Shown in pieces: positions 4,898 to 6,618 of a DNA stretch of 6,618 nt. Positions within the stretch are counted from its first letter, which is position 1. Every line of letters begins with the position of its first letter. The notes under the pieces were generated by a model. That model saw nothing but the letters and a program-made list of their open reading frames with translations, was not told the origin of the DNA and did no database searches. The translations under genes were made by a program, and so were the position numbers. The stretch is taken from assembly GCA_947445045.1 (NCBI GenBank), contig CANFCA010000064.1, forward strand, positions 1 to 6,618, in the 5' to 3' direction. The DNA comes from Gallionellaceae bacterium (GTDB lineage Bacteria > Pseudomonadota > Gammaproteobacteria > Burkholderiales > Gallionellaceae).

Positions 4898-6457
4898 ATG
4901 AATTCCAACCTCTGCAAATTTGCCGTCATTTCTTTGGCATTGTCATTAGTCGGCTGCGGCACGAACCCCGTGACGCACAAGCGCGAATTTCAATTTGTTT
5001 CTGAATCGCAAGAAATTGATATGGGACAAAAAAACTATGCGCCAGCGCGTCAGCAGCAAGGCGGCGATTATGTGATTGACCCTGAGTTAACCGCTTATGT
5101 GCAGAGTGTGGGCAATAAACTCGGCGCGGTTTCGGATCGGCAATTGCCTTATGAATTTGTGGTGCTGAATGATTCTGTGCCCAACGCTTGGGCGATGCCG
5201 GGCGGTAAGATCGCGTTCAATCGCGGCTTGCTTTATGAGTTGAATAGCGAGGCAGAATTGGCGGCAGTGTTGGGGCATGAAATTGTTCATGCGGCGGCGC
5301 GGCACGGTGCGCAAAGCATGGAACACGGCATGTTGCTGCAAGGCGCAGCAATGGCAGCGGGCATTGCGGCACAAGATAAAAGCTATGCAAATTTGATTGT
5401 GGGTGGCGCACAATTAAGCTCGCAACTTATCTCTACCAAGTTTGGGCGCGATGATGAATCTGAAGCCGATAAATACGGCATGGCTTACATGAAAAAGGCG
5501 GGCTATGACCCCCGCGCCGCTGTGACGCTGCAAGAAACGTTTGTGCGCTTGAGCCAAGATCACAAATCGAATTTCTTCGAAGGATTATTCGCCAGCCATC
5601 CGCCATCGGAAGAGCGTGTTGCCGCCAACAAAGTGACCCTCGCAGAGCTGGGTGAAGGCGGTGTATGGGGCAAAGAAATCTACGCGCAAAAAGTCGGCAA
5701 ATTAAAATCCACGCAAGCTGCTTATAAAGATTACGACGAGGGCGTGAAAGCCTTAGCCAAAGGCGATGCCGCGAAAGCCACTACCCTCGCCAAACAAGCA
5801 ATAGCCGCAGAGCCACGCGAAGCGCGCTTTCAAGAGCTGTTAGGTGATGTGGCGATGTCGAAAAAGCAAAATAAAGAAGCACTAAGCTATTACGAAAAAG
5901 CCATCAAAATGCAGCCCGATTATTTCCGCCCACATGTCCAGAGCGGCATTGCGCTGAATAATTTGGGTCGCAAGGCTGAAGCTGAAACGGCGTTGAATGC
6001 CAGCAATGAATTGTTACCCACTGCGCCCAGCTTTTATTTGCTGGGGCAGCTAGCGGAAGGTCGCGGTGATGTGGATGCCGCGTTGAAGCATTACGAGATT
6101 GCGGCGGACTCGGATTCCGATGTCGGCAAATCATCCACCGAGCGATACACGCATCTCGACCTGCCACGCAATCCCGCCAAATATTTGCAGGGTGCGGCGC
6201 AAATGGATGCCAAAGGGAATGTATTTGCAGTGGTGCAAAATCCTACCAACGTAGACGTTGCACATGTTCAAATTCGCTTAGTGCGCTACGATGCTGCGAC
6301 AAGACAGCCAAACGCACAAAGCCAGCCATTAATGATTGCAGCTAACATCGGCCCCAATCAGCAAGGACAAGTCACTGTGCCGAATGTGCGCTTAAAAACA
6401 CCTGCCGAATTAAATCTGTATAGCGTGACGATAGAAAAAGCGGAGTTGGTTAAGTAA
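4898..6457 (+). CDS. M48 zinc metalloprotease lipoprotein with TPR repeats (BepA/LoiP-like)
   Basis: 519-residue precursor. The lipobox L-V-G-C puts the lipidated Cys at 20, and the following Gly-Thr lacks the Asp retention signal, so it should face the periplasm from the outer membrane. The protease domain (about 35-260) has H-E-I-V-H at 127-131 (zinc ligands His127 and His131, catalytic Glu128), E-S-E-A-D at 187-191 with Glu187 as probable third ligand, and S-H-P-P-S-E-E-R at 233-240. The His there corresponds to the loop described as regulatory in E. coli BepA. About four TPR-like helical pairs follow (about 278-410). Residues about 430-519 form a beta-rich segment with V-V-Q-N-P-T and L-V-R-Y-D motifs, resembling FxLYD/DUF3426-type domains; this extends beyond the BepA layout (487 aa) and is a tentative match. 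Family members degrade or help assemble outer-membrane proteins, so a quality-control role is likely. It is probably monocistronic. Confidence 0.93.
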   Translation: MNSNLCKFAVISLALSLVGCGTNPVTHKREFQFVSESQEIDMGQKNYAPARQQQGGDYVIDPELTAYVQSVGNKLGAVSDRQLPYEFVVLNDSVPNAWAMPGGKIAFNRGLLYELNSEAELAAVLGHEIVHAAARHGAQSMEHGMLLQGAAMAAGIAAQDKSYANLIVGGAQLSSQLISTKFGRDDESEADKYGMAYMKKAGYDPRAAVTLQETFVRLSQDHKSNFFEGLFASHPPSEERVAANKVTLAELGEGGVWGKEIYAQKVGKLKSTQAAYKDYDEGVKALAKGDAAKATTLAKQAIAAEPREARFQELLGDVAMSKKQNKEALSYYEKAIKMQPDYFRPHVQSGIALNNLGRKAEAETALNASNELLPTAPSFYLLGQLAEGRGDVDAALKHYEIAADSDSDVGKSSTERYTHLDLPRNPAKYLQGAAQMDAKGNVFAVVQNPTNVDVAHVQIRLVRYDAATRQPNAQSQPLMIAANIGPNQQGQVTVPNVRLKTPAELNLYSVTIEKAELVK

Positions 6458-6464
6458 CTCCGCT
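6435..6464 (-). terminator. Hairpin overlapping the protease stop codon, reading as a minus-strand terminator
   Basis: AGCGGAGTT (6439-6447) pairs perfectly with AACTCCGCT (6456-6464) around an eight-base loop. On the minus strand the stem is followed by a T-run (complement of the five A at 6435-6439), the normal intrinsic terminator layout. On the plus strand no T-run follows, only CTCCATTATCTTG. It therefore fits a convergent gene to the right of the window best, though it may act weakly for the protease gene too. Confidence 0.5.
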
Positions 6465-6480
6465 CTCCATTATCTTGCCT

Positions 6481-6545
6481 TAAGGAAGCTCTGCAAAAGA
6501 CCGTTCGTGGTGAGTGTTTTTCGTTCGCTCCTTCGATACACCACG
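6481..6545. repeat. Possible dispersed-repeat element in the right flank
   Basis: The 161 bp after the protease gene hold no gene I can support. Within them, CGTGGTG (6506-6512) and CACCACG (6539-6545) form an inverted repeat around a CGTTCG-containing centre, preceded by CTCTGCAAAAGACCGTTCG. This resembles the CGTTCGTGGTGAG / CTTCGA-type palindromic repeats scattered between genes in many proteobacteria. Only one copy is in the window, so repetition cannot be seen here. The minus-strand frame from the right edge to 6470 is open for about 48 codons but shows no recognisable protein. Confidence 0.3.
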
Positions 6546-6618
6546 CTACGCGCGGCACTGATAGAACTACTAAGTATTGGACTAAGACGCAAAGAAACTA
6601 CGTCCAAGCCACTACTTA

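Noticed and set aside
4771..5004. Small plus-strand frame across the terminator and the start of the protease gene
   Set aside because: It reads through a strong terminator and overlaps the lipoprotein signal region out of frame; no ribosome site.
6470..6616. Minus-strand frame open from near the right edge to a stop at 6470, as the 3' end of a gene
   Set aside because: About 48 codons, Ser/Arg-rich with no recognisable motif, and it passes through the repeat-like segment; too little to call a coding region.
1..6618. CRISPR array, tRNA/rRNA genes, insertion-sequence transposase
   Set aside because: I saw no regularly spaced direct repeats, no tRNA cloverleaf or rRNA segments, and no transposase-like reading frame in the window.

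Overview
The window looks like chromosomal DNA of a betaproteobacterium. The evidence is hemA followed directly by prfA, a YaeQ gene, a short UPF0225 (YchJ) gene with a single SEC-C motif, RsuA, and an outer-membrane porin-like protein ending in Phe, at a GC content I judge by eye to be near 50%. I cannot place it to genus; Nitrosomonadales or a nearby order is a guess. All six protein genes belong to recognisable families, so this is mostly ordinary core genome. The notable part is the control region of one small outer-membrane protein.

Layout. On the minus strand, reading right to left from about 2353, a sigma70-type promoter drives hemA (glutamyl-tRNA reductase, first step of tetrapyrrole synthesis from Glu-tRNA). 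The hemA stop codon TAG is followed with no gap by the ATG of prfA (peptide chain release factor 1), which runs off the left edge with about 15 residues missing. Divergently, a plus-strand operon with overlapping gene ends carries yaeQ (PD-(D/E)XK-like fold protein), ychJ/UPF0225 (zinc-binding SEC-C protein) and rsuA (16S rRNA pseudouridine synthase). A 147-bp gap follows. It holds a -35/-10 pair whose spacer contains a run of ten cytosines, then a leader hairpin and a strong ribosome site, and then a 180-residue secreted eight-stranded beta-barrel gene that ends in a clean intrinsic terminator. Next, with its own promoter, comes a 519-residue outer-membrane lipoprotein combining an M48 (BepA/LoiP-like) zinc protease, TPR repeats and a C-terminal beta-rich domain. 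The last 160 bp contain no gene I can support, only a possible dispersed-repeat element and, overlapping the protease stop codon, a hairpin that reads as an intrinsic terminator on the minus strand.

How the genes fit together. hemA-prfA and rsuA are linked by tRNA, translation or ribosome themes (Glu-tRNA consumption, termination, 16S modification). The barrel protein and the M48/TPR lipoprotein are both outer-membrane functions: M48/TPR proteases of this type take part in outer-membrane protein assembly and quality control. The best candidate for something new is possible phase variation of the barrel gene through slipped-strand change of the C10 tract between its promoter elements. The arrangement resembles the known opc and porA promoters of Neisseria, but here it sits before an unrelated small OmpA-like barrel.
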